Positions 23,453 to 34,900 of a stretch of 64,000 bases of DNA are shown here, piece after piece. The stretch is from NCBI RefSeq assembly GCF_007655135.1, contig NC_045130.1, positions 24,619,363 through 24,683,362 of the forward strand, given 5' to 3'. Origin of the DNA: Punica granatum. Lineage: Eukaryota > Streptophyta > Magnoliopsida > Myrtales > Lythraceae. The number at the start of each line of letters is the position of its first letter. Position 1 is the first letter of the stretch. Position numbers and translations under genes: made by a program. The notes beneath the pieces are model-generated. The model saw only the letters and a program-made list of their open reading frames with translations. It was not told the origin of the DNA and searched no databases.

Positions 23453-25167
23453 CGATTTTTTTGTCTTTCGAGTTTGTAAGGGCGAAGGGTTCGAAGGATT
23501 CGATCTCCGAGTGCGTGGTGTTCTATCTCCGTCAAGGAGTTGTGACTGCTGCCCCCCTTTTTGTCGGGGTTTGTTGATTTCTTTAAGATTACGGGCACCG
23601 GTGCTTTTGGTGAACCTCAGCGTTGCCCCGTTTTTGGCTGGTTTTTCCCACTTCTTTTCGCTCTCTCTTATCTTCTTTGTTGGCGGGTTTTTCCCGCGTC
23701 TTTTCGCTCATTTTTTTTCGCAGTTGGGGTCTGTATTGTGCCCCTTGTAGTTGTTTGAGACTCCTCGACTTTGCATCACCGAGGTCGGTTTTGTTTGCTT
23801 CGCCCCGTGGAGACTAGATGTACTTCGTTGTCCTAGCCCAATTTTGTGAGAGCTGGTTTTCTCAAAAGTCTGATTCTTGTGCACTCGAAAACCGAACTTC
23901 GCGTCTTTTGTCCTTGCAAACTTTACAAGTCCTTTCCCTTATTGTCTAAAAAGGAAACAAAATTGCCCTAGGAGTGTGGGTGACCAAGGTTGCTTCCGCG
24001 TGAATGTTGAATGAGGATGCCCTGATCTTTGTGGTCTGTGTCAGGCGTCTTGTATGATCGCCGCTCCCGATCGTGCGTTGTCGCTCCCGTGGAGGGTGCC
24101 CCTTGGAGGATAGGCGCTCTTGAAGCCAAATGTGTCCTGCCTCGGGGCTTATCGTTGCATGTTGTCGGTGATGGGTCTTTGCAGTGGGGAAGGCCCGATT
24201 TGCCCCGAGGTGCCGCTCGATCTCGGTAGAGATGCACTCGTCGAGGTTGAATGGTTTGTTCATTTGTCTCTGTCTCTGGCTTCGTGGGGGGTACCTATTC
24301 GTCGGACACCTCCCTCATCGAAGTATGAGGAAAGGGTCCGAGAGGAATTCTCAGGGAGGTGTGAACCTGTGTATCGTTTTTGCCTGTGACCGGCGTGTCC
24401 CTGTGAGAGATGTCAAAGAAGATGATACATTCAGCGATTGTTCGGTAGAATATACGGTAAGAAATGTAAAGTGATCCCATAGGAAGCCTCATCGTCCAGC
24501 GTGTGACCCATGTGGTGCTGCGCGTGAGGGATACTCAATTCCGAGAGTTTAGTCATCACCAGCCTGGAGTGGGCAGACCGTGACTGGGGGCCATATAGGT
24601 GTACTTTCCCCGATTACGGGTTGGCATGCGCAGCCGTCCTAGGGAAGGCTTGAGGAGCCGGGTCTCCTGAGGACAGGCGAGTCGAATAAGTCCGACAGAA
24701 CTAATAGAGCGTCTTTGGGACGGTCCTAGTGCCACTTGTAGGGTTTGTTCATGCCTGGAGCCCATTCGTGAATAAATTTAAAAGAGAGTTTAGGGAAGAG
24801 TGCGTGTTGCCCCGGTGACTGGTTGATGACCACAGCGAAAGGTGGGTGGGTCCATTCTCCGGTCGGAGGTGTGACCGTGCTAATGACTTTCGCAGGGGGT
24901 GGGTAGGGCCGTGCTCTATTCGTCGGAGCTTGTCGCTTGTGATCTTAGCTCGCCTGTAGTGCGGGGTGGGTGGACGGGATATATTCGGCCTCTAATCACA
25001 GCATGCATTGTCGTGAAAATGTGAAGACTGCGAGTAGAAGTATTAGCCACTATGCAAAACAGTAAATGAATAAGATGCATGAAATGCGTGTATTTTAAAT
25101 AGCTAATGTTGTCATTTACATTGACTCGAAAGGTTCAAAGTGCAATGTAAATTTTGTAAAATAAAGC

Positions 25168-25561
25168 CTTAAGTCGATCTTCCATCACACTCGGAGTTTG
25201 AGCGAGCGTAGCCTTGGAAAGCATTGGTTCTAGGCGAGGGCCCTGCAGAGATATCTATCCTAGAGTGCATGTGTGGGCCTCCTCGAGCCCTCTTCCTAGA
25301 CCTCTCCAGGGCAGCTTCGCCCAAGCGAGCTCCTGACCGCATCTCTGCAGCTTGGCACGGGCTTGGGAGAGCTCCCTCTAAGGTTGTGGTTGGCCGGCAA
25401 GTTCCTCATCTCTCAACGACCTCTTGGTGATCGAACTTAGTGTTGATGAGGTCGATCATGTTGTCCCAGAATATACGCCATTCGCATTCTATGGAGGGTC
25501 GGTGAGGTCCTCGTGTGTGGGCAGACTCTGTTGAGGCGCGGACAGAAGGCCAGCGAGGCAT
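25168..25561 (-). pseudogene. Possible gag/ORF1 relic of element C
   Basis: On the minus strand an ATG at 25561 opens a 51-codon frame that includes WRIFWDNMIDLINTKFDHQE and stops at 25406. The same frame then stays open for about 80 more codons to a TAA near 25165. A second frame in the same stretch reads SQARAKLQRCGQELAWAK, which looks like coiled coil. The start is about 560 bp downstream of the primer site, where a Tat gag or ORF1 would begin. The segment is absent from elements A and D. I cannot name a domain with certainty; the amino-acid character suggests decayed coding sequence. Confidence 0.4.
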
Positions 25562-26120
25562 CCCTTACCAAGACGAAAGGAAGACCGACTTAGGATTCGT
25601 CAATATGAATGACACCCTAATTTTGTAAAAGATATGATGTATGTGTGCGAAGAAAGTAAATGCTTACGGCTTAATATAAATCACAAAGTACATGTACATC
25701 GCTCTTGAAACAGAAGAGACTCAAAGTGGCACGCAGGCCGACTCAATAGACTATTTGAAGGCTTGCATGGAGGCATAGCATGATGCATGGCTTGGTACTA
25801 CAAGGACCGTGCTGCCTAGGGATGGGGGCTCCCGACACAAGGGTGTGAATTCCTTGAAATTGAGCGAGGATCTTTGGGGGCCAATTTGGTGGCATAGCCA
25901 ACTCGATCCGTTCCCTTACTCGGAACCTCTGACTAACCTAGCTTCCTATTGTGGCGCCGGTGGGATTTCGGACGAGGTACCTAGAAACCCGCTAGAATGA
26001 TGCGATGCAAGTGCACAAAATGAATGTGCGCGAAATAAATGTGCTTAAAATAAATGTATGGAAAGCGATAAATAAACATACAAGCAAGCAAACGGAATTG
26101 AGCCCGAACCCACTAAGTAT

Positions 26121-26139
26121 GTCCCCAGTGGAGTCGCCA
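26121..26139 (-). promoter_or_regulatory. Primer-binding site, tRNA-Arg type, element C
   Basis: The minus strand reads TGGCGACTCCACTGGGGAC, three bases from the LTR end. It is identical to the site at 49803-49821 and complementary to the 3' end of plant tRNA-Arg. Confidence 0.92.
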
Positions 26140-26142
26140 AGC

Positions 26143-29100
26143 TGTGTGCACCCGAATTTTAATCTCGTCGGGGCACGCATACGCTAAGCCTATGCAACGC
26201 GACTTGGGAGTGTCCACCTTCCCGGGGACGTGTGACGGACGCACGTGAGAAGAAATCGCCACTTACGGTTTACGACCCGTAGGTCGAGGGCCGTTGAGTC
26301 GCCCAGGTCTAGGGGTACGGGGTACACCTAAATGCTAAGGCAATGGTCTTGCGGAATCAGAAATTTCGAATTCGGGAGTTCTATTACGTACGGGCCTAAA
26401 TCTCACACGCCCTTTTGGTACTCTAACTTGCTAGGCTTGCCGTTTTGTTTATTTACCGCGTGATTTAGGGTTGCACTTGACTCGCCCGTTTTGACACCGT
26501 AAAATCGATGAATTAATCAAGTTGGGTCAAGAACCCGAAAGATGAGTAGGCTTGTGCGTCGAGGAATCGGTTCACTATCCTAGCGTTTGCAGTTCGTCAG
26601 ACCATGGCGGTCAACTCCCTGCATGAACCGAGACCGCGAGTATTCGGGCTTACTCGTATCTAGGTAGTAATAGACCAACTTGACCGGTTCGACACTTAGA
26701 CCTCTCGCTTGCCGATCGGGGATCCTTACAAATAAATGAATAAATGTACGAATAAGATCCTCGCAATGTACACTCGAATAATTACAAAGTACAACTGAAT
26801 AAAGTAAATGGATCCCGATCGGTTTGCATTGGGCCAATATTCCGCTCCGGCCTACTGTAAGATTTCGAGTAACCGACAAATAAATTAAAGCAACGCGGGC
26901 TCAAGGAGCTAGGTGTCGGGTCCGACTGGACCAACGAATAGCAAAAGAGTCAATGGATTCTCATGTCGACCGTTGGAGCGGTCGAGCTCCCGAGCAATTG
27001 TCTAACCTCGATTCGCGCACCCAATCCAAGTGGTCTTCCACATAGACACTGCTTGGAGCAAGGTGATGAGTAGGGGCTAGACCCCATTCCGCACTCTGGT
27101 TGCGCGCGCTCGGTGTACGTGGGGGTGCTGGACCCCGTGATCAATGGTTTTGGGCGTTGGACCCCGTGATATGTGTGGCCTAAGAGTTCGGACCCGAATC
27201 GCAAGGAATAACAAGTAATAGTAGAAAACAGATAAAAACTTATAGAAACTGGTAAAACATATGAAAACAGAAAAATACAGACAAGTCGTGTATTATGCAA
27301 AGTTTATGTGATTTAGCCAATTATTAACCAGGGTTAATTAGCAGACAATCTCCCTACCCTAGGCAAACAGATGAATGCACTAGGATGCAGTTCTAGGTCA
27401 ACTATGTGTGTGAATTGATTTTAAGACTTCGTTCTGTAAATGGCACTGCGGTTTCACTAAATATGCCAAACTTGTGTTTTGACTCTAGATTCGGAACCTA
27501 GAGTTCCACCTAGCCATTATCTAATGTTTGTATAAGCCGAATGAATGATTAGTCCGGTTTTACGCGTTTTGTGATAGAAATGACAACGTTAGTTACCGAA
27601 TCTACGGTAAGATGACGGAAACACCGAAAGTGGATAAAACAGGAACGGGCTGCCCATTCCTACCCATAGATCAAGGTGTTTCGATCTCCTTAACGCCTAA
27701 AATGTCGGCGAATCACGAAACAATGGTTATGCCATTTGGTCTACGAAATGTGAAAAATTGAGATCACGTGACATGAAGGGGTATAAGGGAGACTTGTGTG
27801 CTCCAACTTGAACCGCCTCAAATTGGGCCTAGATTCGAGTCAAGGTGCGCAAGACCACCCTAGACCTCGACTCTATTCGTGTTACGCGTCTCGGTATTTT
27901 GAAATTGTGAGTTTTGAGAAAGGCGTTTCCATTGGTTCATTATTCATCAACGCGCTTACAAATTGATAGCCGATTCGTACAACTTTATTTGAGCCGAATG
28001 ATTTAATTGACCGAATGTTATGCCCCCTTTCCCGTTTGTGAAGTGGTTTAATGATTGAGACCTCGAACCTTAATTGTTATGGATCAATAAAATGATTGTT
28101 CGATATTAACGTACCTAACATACGAATTAACATGAAACCAGCGATTAAATGAAAATTGTGATTACAATCAATTCCAAGAATCAGTTTTGACCGTTTCTTG
28201 CATGCATAAAACATCAAACACAATGACAACGTACATTTTTTACATAGCCGGTGCCGCCAAGATCTTAGGAACGTAATCAAACATACAAACAAGTACAAAC
28301 ACGATATTTAGAGGAATCGATAAAACGGCACCGACTCATGGGAAGCGAAAAATGTAAAAACTCGGGAAACAACTTGAGTCGGGGAAATGAGGCCATCCAT
28401 GGCCCGAGGAAGCCAAGAGGGGCTCTCGGCCACCTCCCTTGGGGTGAGGCCGAGAGGCTCCTTTGGTTTGCCCGAGCCAACGAGGTCTCCTTGACTTTGA
28501 TTTAAGCTATTTCCCGACATGCTAGCACTGTATACGATGAAGATATGCATAATACGATTTAAAAACACATAAAAACATAAACTTGCATGCGAATCGGTCA
28601 TGGACCGCCTTATCGCCCCACAAACGCAAAGAAAACGTAAAAGTCCTAACTTCTCTAAGTCGGGAATGATTATACCTAGCCCCGACATGCAGGAAAAGTC
28701 GAGGAAAGCCGGAAAAAGGGGCTTCGGAAGTCGGTTCTTCCCCCTGGAATGAACAGACCCGAATCGGTGCAATCGGGTCAACTAGTAGACCAGACTAGCA
28801 GTTCGGCTTGTCGGGGCTGTACCGGTTGATCGGGGTGGCCTTTTCTTGCGGGGCCAATTGCGTTGGATTCCCAAGGGACTAAGGATCACGCCTGCGGTGG
28901 TTTCGGGAGGAGAGCACATGTAGATTTTCTGGAAATAAAAAACAAAGTCGGGTTAGGTAGTAGAAAACAGAACCGATTGGGCGGAACTGATCCGATTGGG
29001 CAGGTAAAAAAAAAATGGCTGTCCCGGAGGCTCCCAGTGGTATTTTGCTGCAAGGTCGGCGACATTGGACTCTAACTGACTGAGGATCATGCCTGTGGTG

Positions 29101-31129
29101 GTTTCGAGAGGAGAGCACATGTAGATTTTCTGGAAATAAAAAAACAAAGTCGGGTTAGCTAGCAGAAAACAGAACCGACTGGGCGGAACTGACCTGACTG
29201 GCCAGGTTAGAAAGAAATGGTTGTCCCGGAGGCTCCCGGTGGTATTTTTCTGCATGGTCAGCGGCATTGGACTCTTAACTGACCGAGGATCATGCCTGCG
29301 GTGGTTTCGTGAGGATTGGACATGTAGATTATTCTGAAAGATTCGAAGAAAACCGGTAAAAAACTGGAAAAATCTTTGAAGGGAGAAAATAGGGAAATGG
29401 CGGTGGTGCACGGTTGAACGGCTCTCGGCTTTCGTGAGGATTGGACATGTTGAACGGGTTGCTGGAGGCTTCAAACTGAAAAACTAAGCTTGAAAATGGA
29501 CTCGGGGGATCGAATACATGTGGGATATGAAGTTTGGTCAAGTTTGGTTTGGGTTGGATGGCGGTCGCCAAAAAACGGTTGAGTTTTCGGGCAAACCGGC
29601 CTTGTATCCGGGCTGTTATGGGGCTGAGCAAAATATGGAAAATGAGGGGAGTTTGGAGAGTGTTCTTGAGTGAGAAAGCTAGAGAGAGGTTCCAAGAAGA
29701 GTTGTGATTAAGTTAATGACCCAAATGGCCTTATAAAGGTGGCTTTAATGGCTCAATTAGTGAAAACAAAGCACAATTAAGGAGAGGGTTAGGGGGATCC
29801 GAATTTTTAAGATGGATTAAGGTGGGGAAGTTGTCTTGAAAGGTGATGGGAAGTGATGGACGGAAGAGTGGAGTTGATGGGTGTAAGAGATATTTTGAAA
29901 AATGGGTGGATAAGGCTCATTTGGCTAGTCTTTAGAGGAGAGCCATGGCTCGCGGCTTGGCTCGGCTCGGCTCGGCTTGGCTAGCTCAAGGGTCCCACTT
30001 GATTAGGAAGAAAGCCGAAAGAAGCTCAAGGCTCGATTTATCGCGCATTCGATTTCCGTGGTTTGCTTGAACGACGAATTATCAATGTATGTGCGAATAC
30101 GGTTTTAATGAGCCTAATATTGACATGTTTCTTGTAAGCGAATGCTCAGGTGACTCGGGGACTCGAAAGCCGGTTTTGCTCTGTTTGGATGATCGGGGTG
30201 AAGTTGTTCGTTTCTGTCGCTTGTTCGCGCCTCTGCGTGATGTACCGCTCGTGTCAGCGTGCTTTGTGCTTTGGGCAGAACGGTTTACTTGTCAACCCCG
30301 ACAAGAGATTGATAATCGGAGACGTCCTAGGAATCCGCGAACGGGGCTCTTTTAGTGTTTCCCAAGTGTTTTGAAGTGTTCGAAGATCACTGCGATCTCC
30401 GTTTGTCCAAAATGAATTCCAAAGGTTCGCCGGAAGGCGTTCAGGACCATTAAAATATCACTCGAGAAATCGGTATGCGTTGCTTGGTCCGAGCCAATAT
30501 GATTTCCTAGGCCCTAGGGTTTGCTGGGAGTGGGTGGTGCAAAGCTCGGACGTCAACATTTCCCCGAATGAGCTCTGAGCGCAAGATTCTAGGTGAAAGG
30601 GGCCCTTTTGCTGATGGAATAGTACTCGGGAAACCAACTTGTGCTCCGAAATACGGTTTGAATCTTTTTCCCGGGTCATAGTGAGCCCAGGGTGCGTGCA
30701 TGCCTGTTTTCGTGAGCCATTGATCTATTCTTGGATCGGGCATCCTGATAACCCGGTCAGGAAAGGTGTTTGTGAATGGTCGGGGGTGTCTCGGCTTAAG
30801 AAGGAAGCTTCTGAAATGCGCTCGGAGGTTCCATTAGTCATTTTAGTACCAAGAGGGATTTTGAGAGTCTCATATTCGATATCTTCTGACGCTCCGGTGA
30901 TCCGTCGATGAACAGTGCTATAGCACCTGCTTCTGTTGTCCCGAGGCTTACCGCTTGTCTGCTCCCTCGAATTGACCTCTGAGCCTTTTTGGAGTACCCT
31001 GCTTCTCTTCTGTAGTTTATACCCCCAAGTTCACGCGTTCGCCTCCGTCGGCCCGGGTCATGAATAGCAATCCGAGCTTCGGTCGAGAGTCCTTTGTTGG
31101 AGCCGGTGGACCAAAATGGGTTACTGACA
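26143..31129 (-). repeat. Element C 5' LTR, 4,987 bp
   Basis: It begins TGTGTGCACCCG beside the primer site and ends TTACTGACA at 31129, where chromovirus RNase H sequence starts at once. It shows the same order of blocks as the other Tat LTRs. A minus-strand TATA motif (CCTTTATAA) lies at 29731-29739 and the U3 palindrome at 30384-30398. It has an internal tandem expansion at 28883-29330. LTRs of about 5 kb are typical of Ogre/Tat elements and unusual elsewhere. Confidence 0.92.
28883..29330 (-). repeat. 200-204 bp tandem repeat inside element C 5' LTR
   Basis: The landmark 'ggatcacgcctgcggtgg' recurs at 28883, 29083 and 29287. The full unit is present twice and the third copy is cut after about 45 bp. 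The other LTR of the same element has one copy only. Confidence 0.88.
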
Positions 31130-32734
31130 ATGCCAAGCGGGTTGAATTCATAAAGATGTTTCCATACGTGATTCAGTACAAGCAAGGAAAGGAAAACGTG
31201 GTAGCTGATGCATTATCACGGAGGTATGTACTTATCTCTACTCTAAATGCTAAATTTCTTGGGTTTGAACATCTTAAGGAGTTGTACATGCAAGATTCTG
31301 ACTTTGGTGCTATATATAGTGCATGTAAAAATGGTGCATTTGGTAAGTTCTATAAGCATGACGAAATCTTATTTAGGGAGAATAAGCTATGCATTCCTAA
31401 TTCTTCTATGCGTGAATTACTTGTGCTGGAGTCGCATGGGGGAGGTCTTATGGGTCATTTCGGGGTAGTTAAGACTTTGGATATTTTGAGAGACCATTTC
31501 TTTTGGCCGCATATGAAGAGAGATGTGGAGAGAAGGCGAAATCAACAGTCAAACCCCATGGAATGTATATGCCTTTACCTGTTTCTAATGAGCCTTGGAC
31601 TGATATATCCATGGATTTCATCCTAGGATTGCCTAGGTCTAATAAAGGACGAGATTCCATTTTCGTAGTTGTGGATTGATTTTCTAAGATGACACATTTT
31701 ATTCCATGCTGCAAAACTGATGATGCCACACATATTATTGATTTGTTCTTTAAGGAGGTAGTGCGATTGCATGGGATACCTAAGACCATAGTTAGTGATC
31801 GAGAGGCTAAGTTCTTGTGTCATTTTTGGCGCGTTTTGTGGGGAAAGTTAGGAACTAAATTGTTGTTTTCAACTACTTGTCATCCCCAAATGGATGGGCA
31901 AACCGAGGTGGTTATGGGACATTGTCCACTCTTCTTCGCACTGTCATAAAAAGGAATTTGAAGTATTGGGATGATTGCATACCATTTATTGAGTTTGCCT
32001 ATAATTGTACAATGCATTCTTCTACTAACTTCTCACCATTTCAGATTGTGTATGGTTTTAATCCATTAACACCTTTGAATCTAATCCCTTTGCCTATGAG
32101 TGAGATTTCTAGTCTTGACGGTAAGAAAAAGGCAGATACGGTGAAAAAGATTCATGAAGAAGCGAGGCAACATATCTTGAAGAAGAATAAACAATATGCT
32201 GAATGTGCCAATAAGGGACGGAAGAAAGTGACTTTTGAACCAAGAGATTGGGTGTGGGTTCACACGAGGAAGGAAAGATTTCCAAACCAACAGAAATCCA
32301 AATTGAGTCCACGAGGAATTGGACCATTCCAAGTCATAGCCAAGATAAATGATAATGCTTACAAAATAGATTTACCAGGTGAGTATAATGTTAGCCCAAC
32401 TTTTAATGTTTCTGATCTTTCTCCGATTGATGTAGGTTTCGATTCGAGGACGAATCCTTTTGAAGAGCGGGAGAATGATGAGGATCGTGGGCAAGACAAT
32501 GAGGCTGATGCACACGAGCTTGGAAGTCGGACTCGTGAAGAGGGAGCTGATGCACAAGATCTTGGAGGCTTGCATGTTTCGAGTGGGCCAATCACACGAG
32601 CGAAGGCCAAACAAATCCAACAAGCTATGTTGAGCTTACTGATGGGCTTTTTGGGCCAAAATGAGTCTAATTCAATTGGGTCTCCAAATGGCTTTATTCA
32701 ATTGACTTGCCATGAGATGCTGAAGATGGAATAA
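31130..32734 (+). pseudogene. Chromovirus (CRM/Reina-like) pol relic: RNase H end and integrase
   Basis: It starts mid-gene with the RNase H end ([13 protein letters not shown], 31177-31227). Then follow the integrase zinc domain ([20 protein letters not shown]), the core with its acidic residues ([27 protein letters not shown]) and the C-terminal part with LPGEYNVSPTFNVSDLSP and GPITRAKAKQ. The second half of the zinc finger is deleted (VERRRNQQ, no CxxC). A frameshift near 31556, a stop at 31677 and a frameshift near 31915 break it. The frame reads about 32 codons into the 3' LTR before stopping at 32734, a layout known for CRM-type chromoviruses. Upstream pol is lost because element C lies in it. 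CRM and Reina are close; I cannot choose between them here. Confidence 0.9.
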
Positions 32735-32801
32735 AAGACTGCCAACTATTCTAGATAGTCTTTATTTAGTTTCCTTTGTTATTTCTGGTTTTAGGAAACT
32801 A
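32640..32801 (+). repeat. Chromovirus 3' LTR, first 162 bp
   Basis: It begins TGATGGGCTTTTTGG, matching 5522, and from 32679 on it matches 17486 onward. It breaks off after GGAAACTAA at 32801, where gag sequence of an unrelated Tat element follows. No obvious polypurine tract precedes it. Confidence 0.8.
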
Positions 32802-33028
32802 AAAGGCGCAAATATGGGTAATATGGGTAATGAGGGGCAAAGTTAAGCCTGATTAAGCCATCTCCAACATCAAAGAAAGGCGCAAATATGGGTAATGACC
32901 CGTCCAGTTACTATAAATACCACAAGTTGTATGGTCATAACATCGATAAATGCAAGCAACTGAACTTTGAAATTGAGAAGGTAATCCAAACGGCACCTAA
33001 AGAAGTTTGTTCGGGTTGGAGGCTATGA
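32802..33028 (+). pseudogene. Tat gag C-terminal relic with degenerate zinc knuckle
   Basis: From 32903 the frame reads SSYYKYHKLYGHNIDKCKQL, which is the Tat nucleocapsid knuckle with the first cysteine changed to tyrosine, followed by NFEIEKVIQ. It stops at 33026. Gag packages element RNA. The 20-base word GGCGCAAATATGGGTAAT occurs at the junction (32803) and again at 32877, suggesting a repair-made duplication. The N-terminal gag and 5' end are gone. Confidence 0.75.
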
Positions 33029-33929
33029 TAGAAGCCCCTCTGCGAGGGTCCTTTCCTAAGAAGCGAGGCGACTACGACTCAAAACGAGAGCCCCGCGAGC
33101 ATCAACGTTACAATCGCGACGATTCTCAAGAAGAACGTCGCAAATCAAGAAGTAGTCGGAGGGAGCACACCCTAGTGGGTTATCCATGTTATATTTAGGA
33201 GAGAAGCCTCTAGAGGAGCATCTAATAGCGCAAGAAGAAGGTAAGCTCGACAAGTAAAACATCTTTAACACGAAAGCGAGTCGAGGACATAGGTCAAGAG
33301 GATCCAGTCCTTAGCTTCTCTGAGAAGAACTCATAGCATGTACTTCACCACTATGATGATGCACTAATTATATCAACCCTGGTCGGGGCTTACACTATGA
33401 AGTGAATTTTGGTAGACACTGGGAACTCCACGAACATACTTTTCTATATGCATTTAATCAAATGGGGTTAGTTGAGGAAAGTCTCAAGCAGGTCGACGCT
33501 CCCTTAGTTAGCTTCACTAGAAGTATGACAGAGTTGTTAAGCTCTATCAGCCTGCTCGTAGTATTCGACAAAGAACCTCAGAGAGTCAACAAGATAGTCA
33601 ATCTCTTAGTAGTGGACCTCCCCTCTAGATACAATGCCATCAAAGGCATACCAATGCTTAACCATAAGGGTCGTGGCCTCGACTTTCCACTTGAAGTTGA
33701 AGTTCCCTACCAACAATGGAGCTGGAAACTCTACAAGGACCATTCAACGACGCAAAGCTATTACATAGCGTCGCTGAAAGGGAAGAAGGTGAAGCAAACA
33801 CTGACAGTGGAATCAAGCTCACGTGAGGACACCGTTAGGCCTGTCCCGGTAGAGGAACTTGAAGAAGTTGAAGTAGGCCTTGATGGAAAGAAGCTAAGAG
33901 TGGAAACCATGTTGGCTCTAGACATTTGA
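33029..33929 (+). pseudogene. Tat protease and linker relic
   Basis: The aspartic protease active site is seen as ILVDTGNSTN with DTG at 33415-33423, preceded by the family-like HHYDDALIIS. The frame has an in-frame TGA just before ILVDTG and a shift right after it. The following frame (33402-33929) carries VDAPLVSFT, FLVVD-like LLVVDLPSRYNAI and SYYIASLKGKKVKQTLTV, which is the usual Tat linker between protease and RT. The protease would have cut the polyprotein. It is dead because of the stop and the frameshift. Confidence 0.82.
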
Positions 33930-34900
33930 GAGTAGTTGTTGGACTTTTCATCCTCCAACCTAGACTGCTTCGCCTAGCAAGCCTCAAATATGCCGGAAAT
34001 AGACCCAAGTATAATAACCCATCGCTTTGGCATCAAGGAGGGAGTAAGGCCCGTGGTGCAGAAAGTCAGACCCCTCGCAAGGGGAAAGCTCGAAGCAGTG
34101 AAGGTGGAGGTCCAGAAACTAAAGAAAGCAAGATTTATTCGTGAAGTCAGATTCCAATCATGGGTCGCGAATATCGTGCTCGTTACAAAGAGTAATGGCA
34201 AATGGAGGACGTGCATGAACTACACCGATTTCAACAAGTCCTACCTAAAAGACGCTCACTCGCTGTCACTCATTGACCAATTGGTGGACTCCACTTTAGG
34301 TAGTGAGCTACTAACGTTCATGGACACTTACTCTAGGTACAACCAGATCAGGATGCTCCCTTTGGACGAGGAGCACACAGCATTCTACATAGACAACGGA
34401 GTCTGCTGCTGCAAGGTAATGCCCTTCGAGCTGAAGAATGCTAGGCAACCTATCAGAGAATTGTCAAATAGAAATTTCGCGAAACAGCTAGATAGGAATG
34501 TTGAAGACTATGTGGATGACATAATCGCCAAATCCCCCTTGCTACTCAGCACCGCATGAACCTGGAGGAGACGTTCGTGAAGCTTCGAAAGTATCAGATG
34601 AAGCTGAACCTTGAAAAGTGTGCCTTTGGGGTCCAATCTGGGAAGTTATTTGGATTTATGATTATACAACGGGGCATTGAGGCCAATCCGGAGAATGTCC
34701 AAGCTATCCTAGACATGGCCTCGCTGAAGTCCCCCTATGATGTCTAGAGACTGACTGGGAGGCTCACTGCACTTAGTCGCTTTCTGGCTCGATCTGGGGA
34801 CAAGTGCCACGTATTTTTCAAGGCCTATCAAAGGCAAAGAATTTTAAATGGACAGACGAGTGTGAAGCAGTTTCCAGGCCATTAAAGAGCACCTCCATTC
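33930..34900 (+). pseudogene. Tat reverse transcriptase relic
   Basis: The main frame 33990-34559 reads MPEIDPSIITHRF, KKARFIREV, VLVTKSNGKWRTCMNYTDFNK, LLTFMDTYSRYNQIRM and VEDYVDDIIAKS. The polymerase motif YVDD is intact at 34509-34520. The stretch just before it (ELKNARQPIRELSNRNF) is altered, where relatives read GLKNAGATYQRL. It continues in another frame from 34556 (MKLNLEKCAFGVQSGK, GIEANPENVQAILDM) to a stop at 34747 and then as scattered homology (LTGRLTALSRFLARSGDKC). Frameshifts and stops make it inactive. It is separate from the integrase relic at 463-1688 and shows no LTR nearby. Confidence 0.9.

Larger units (their letters stand above)
21066..26120 (-). mobile_element. Element C: internal region of a non-autonomous Tat-type retrotransposon
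   Basis: This is 5.06 kb between two LTRs with a polypurine tract at one end and a perfect tRNA-Arg primer site at the other, all on the minus strand. No protease, RT, RNase H or integrase is visible. It is collinear in blocks with element A from about 22300 to 26120. It differs by having a 30 bp minisatellite near the 3' LTR, by lacking the 45 bp minisatellite, and by an extra segment of about 440 bp (25165-25605) holding a gag-like relic. Confidence 0.82.

Noticed and set aside
26121..26139. tRNA-Arg gene
   Set aside because: Only 19 bases matching the tRNA 3' end are present, right beside an LTR; this is a primer-binding site. The sites at 10351 and 49803 are the same.
33990..34559. Functional reverse transcriptase gene
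   Set aside because: YVDD is intact, but the frame lacks part of the palm, continues only after a frame change and is surrounded by dead protease and RNase H.
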